From assembly GCA_035719045.1 (NCBI GenBank), contig DASTGO010000548.1, positions 1-17,085 of the forward strand: a DNA stretch of 17,085 bases, in the 5' to 3' direction. Positions 16,963-17,085 of the stretch are shown in pieces. The position numbers were made by a program, and so were the translations under genes. The notes under the pieces are model-generated. The model saw only the letters and a list, made by a program, of their open reading frames with translations, was not told where the DNA came from and did no database searches. How positions within the stretch are numbered: the stretch's first letter is position 1; each line of letters begins with the position of its first letter. This stretch comes from DASTGO01 sp035719045. GTDB lineage: Bacteria; Actinomycetota; Actinomycetes; Actinomycetales; Kineosporiaceae.

Positions 16963-17085
16963 TCACCGCGGCGACGATCCCTTGCGGCACAACGACTTCA
17001 GGCTCCGGCCCGACGGGCACGGAGCCTTCCGTGTGTCATCTCGTACCTCATCGCGCACCGGGACGCCCCGTCGTCGGCCGGGCCC
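16963..17085 (-). CDS. Possible C-terminus of an unidentified convergent gene with a degenerate SEC-C-like tail; 5' end outside the window
   Basis: I do not recognise a gene with certainty. One minus-strand frame is open from the window edge for 40 codons to TGA at 16963. It ends KAPCPSGRSLKSLCRKG plus four residues. This resembles the zinc-binding SEC-C tail (PCPCGSG...C[CH]) but lacks the inner Cys-Gly pair, so metal binding is doubtful. A terminator-like hairpin between this stop and bldD fits a convergent gene end. It could equally be a chance open frame in GC-rich DNA. Confidence 0.3.
   Translation of the reverse strand, partial: GPGRRRGVPVRDEVRDDTRKAPCPSGRSLKSLCRKGSSPR

Noticed and set aside
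16826..17085. tRNA gene, CRISPR array or insertion-sequence end in the right flank or elsewhere.
   Set aside because: No cloverleaf or T-loop pattern, no regularly spaced repeats, and no transposase motif or terminal inverted repeats with target duplications were seen anywhere in the window.

Overview
This window looks like chromosomal core DNA from a very GC-rich actinobacterium, most likely a member of the Pseudonocardiales or a near relative. The evidence is the strong G+C bias, the frequent GTG starts, BldD, an actinobacterial integration host factor (mIHF/sIHF), a PriA without helicase motifs, and a gene order that follows the bldD-pyrR ... priA block I recall from Streptomyces coelicolor. 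The genus is an inference from gene content; no search was run.

Layout, read from right to left because nearly everything is on the minus strand. bldD (16328-16825, + strand) is divergent from the pyrimidine operon. A gene-free region of about 640 bp separates them and carries a BldD-type box, several GC-rich palindromes and the pyrR leader. The operon is pyrR-pyrB-pyrC-carA-carB-pyrK-pyrD-pyrF (15689 down to 5417) and encodes every step from bicarbonate/glutamine to UMP except orotate phosphoribosyltransferase (pyrE). Most junctions are 1- or 4-base stop/start overlaps. The exception is carB-pyrK, where 73 nt hold a GAGCGAGCGCAGCGAGCGAA-type repeat. A small hairpin and a sigma70-like promoter after pyrF mark a likely new transcription unit: mihF-gmk-rpoZ-coaBC-metK-priA. 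These genes cover nucleoid/DNA architecture, GDP synthesis, RNA polymerase omega, coenzyme A synthesis, S-adenosylmethionine synthesis and replication restart. priA runs off the left edge.

The clearest regulatory signal is a PyrR-binding RNA loop in the pyrR leader (15698-15732). Its 3' strand contains the pyrR Shine-Dalgarno sequence, so PyrR with UMP/UTP could repress translation directly; a terminator would not be needed. Two operon-level differences stand out. Dihydroorotate dehydrogenase is the NAD-linked class 1B type (pyrK+pyrD). The small membrane-protein gene that usually lies between pyrC and carA in mycobacteria and streptomycetes is absent.

Right of bldD, a large imperfect hairpin lies between the bldD stop and the possible 3' end of a convergent gene with a degenerate SEC-C-like tail. 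I see no CRISPR array, tRNA, rRNA, insertion sequence or prophage. I do not see a wholly new system; the points of interest are regulatory and comparative.
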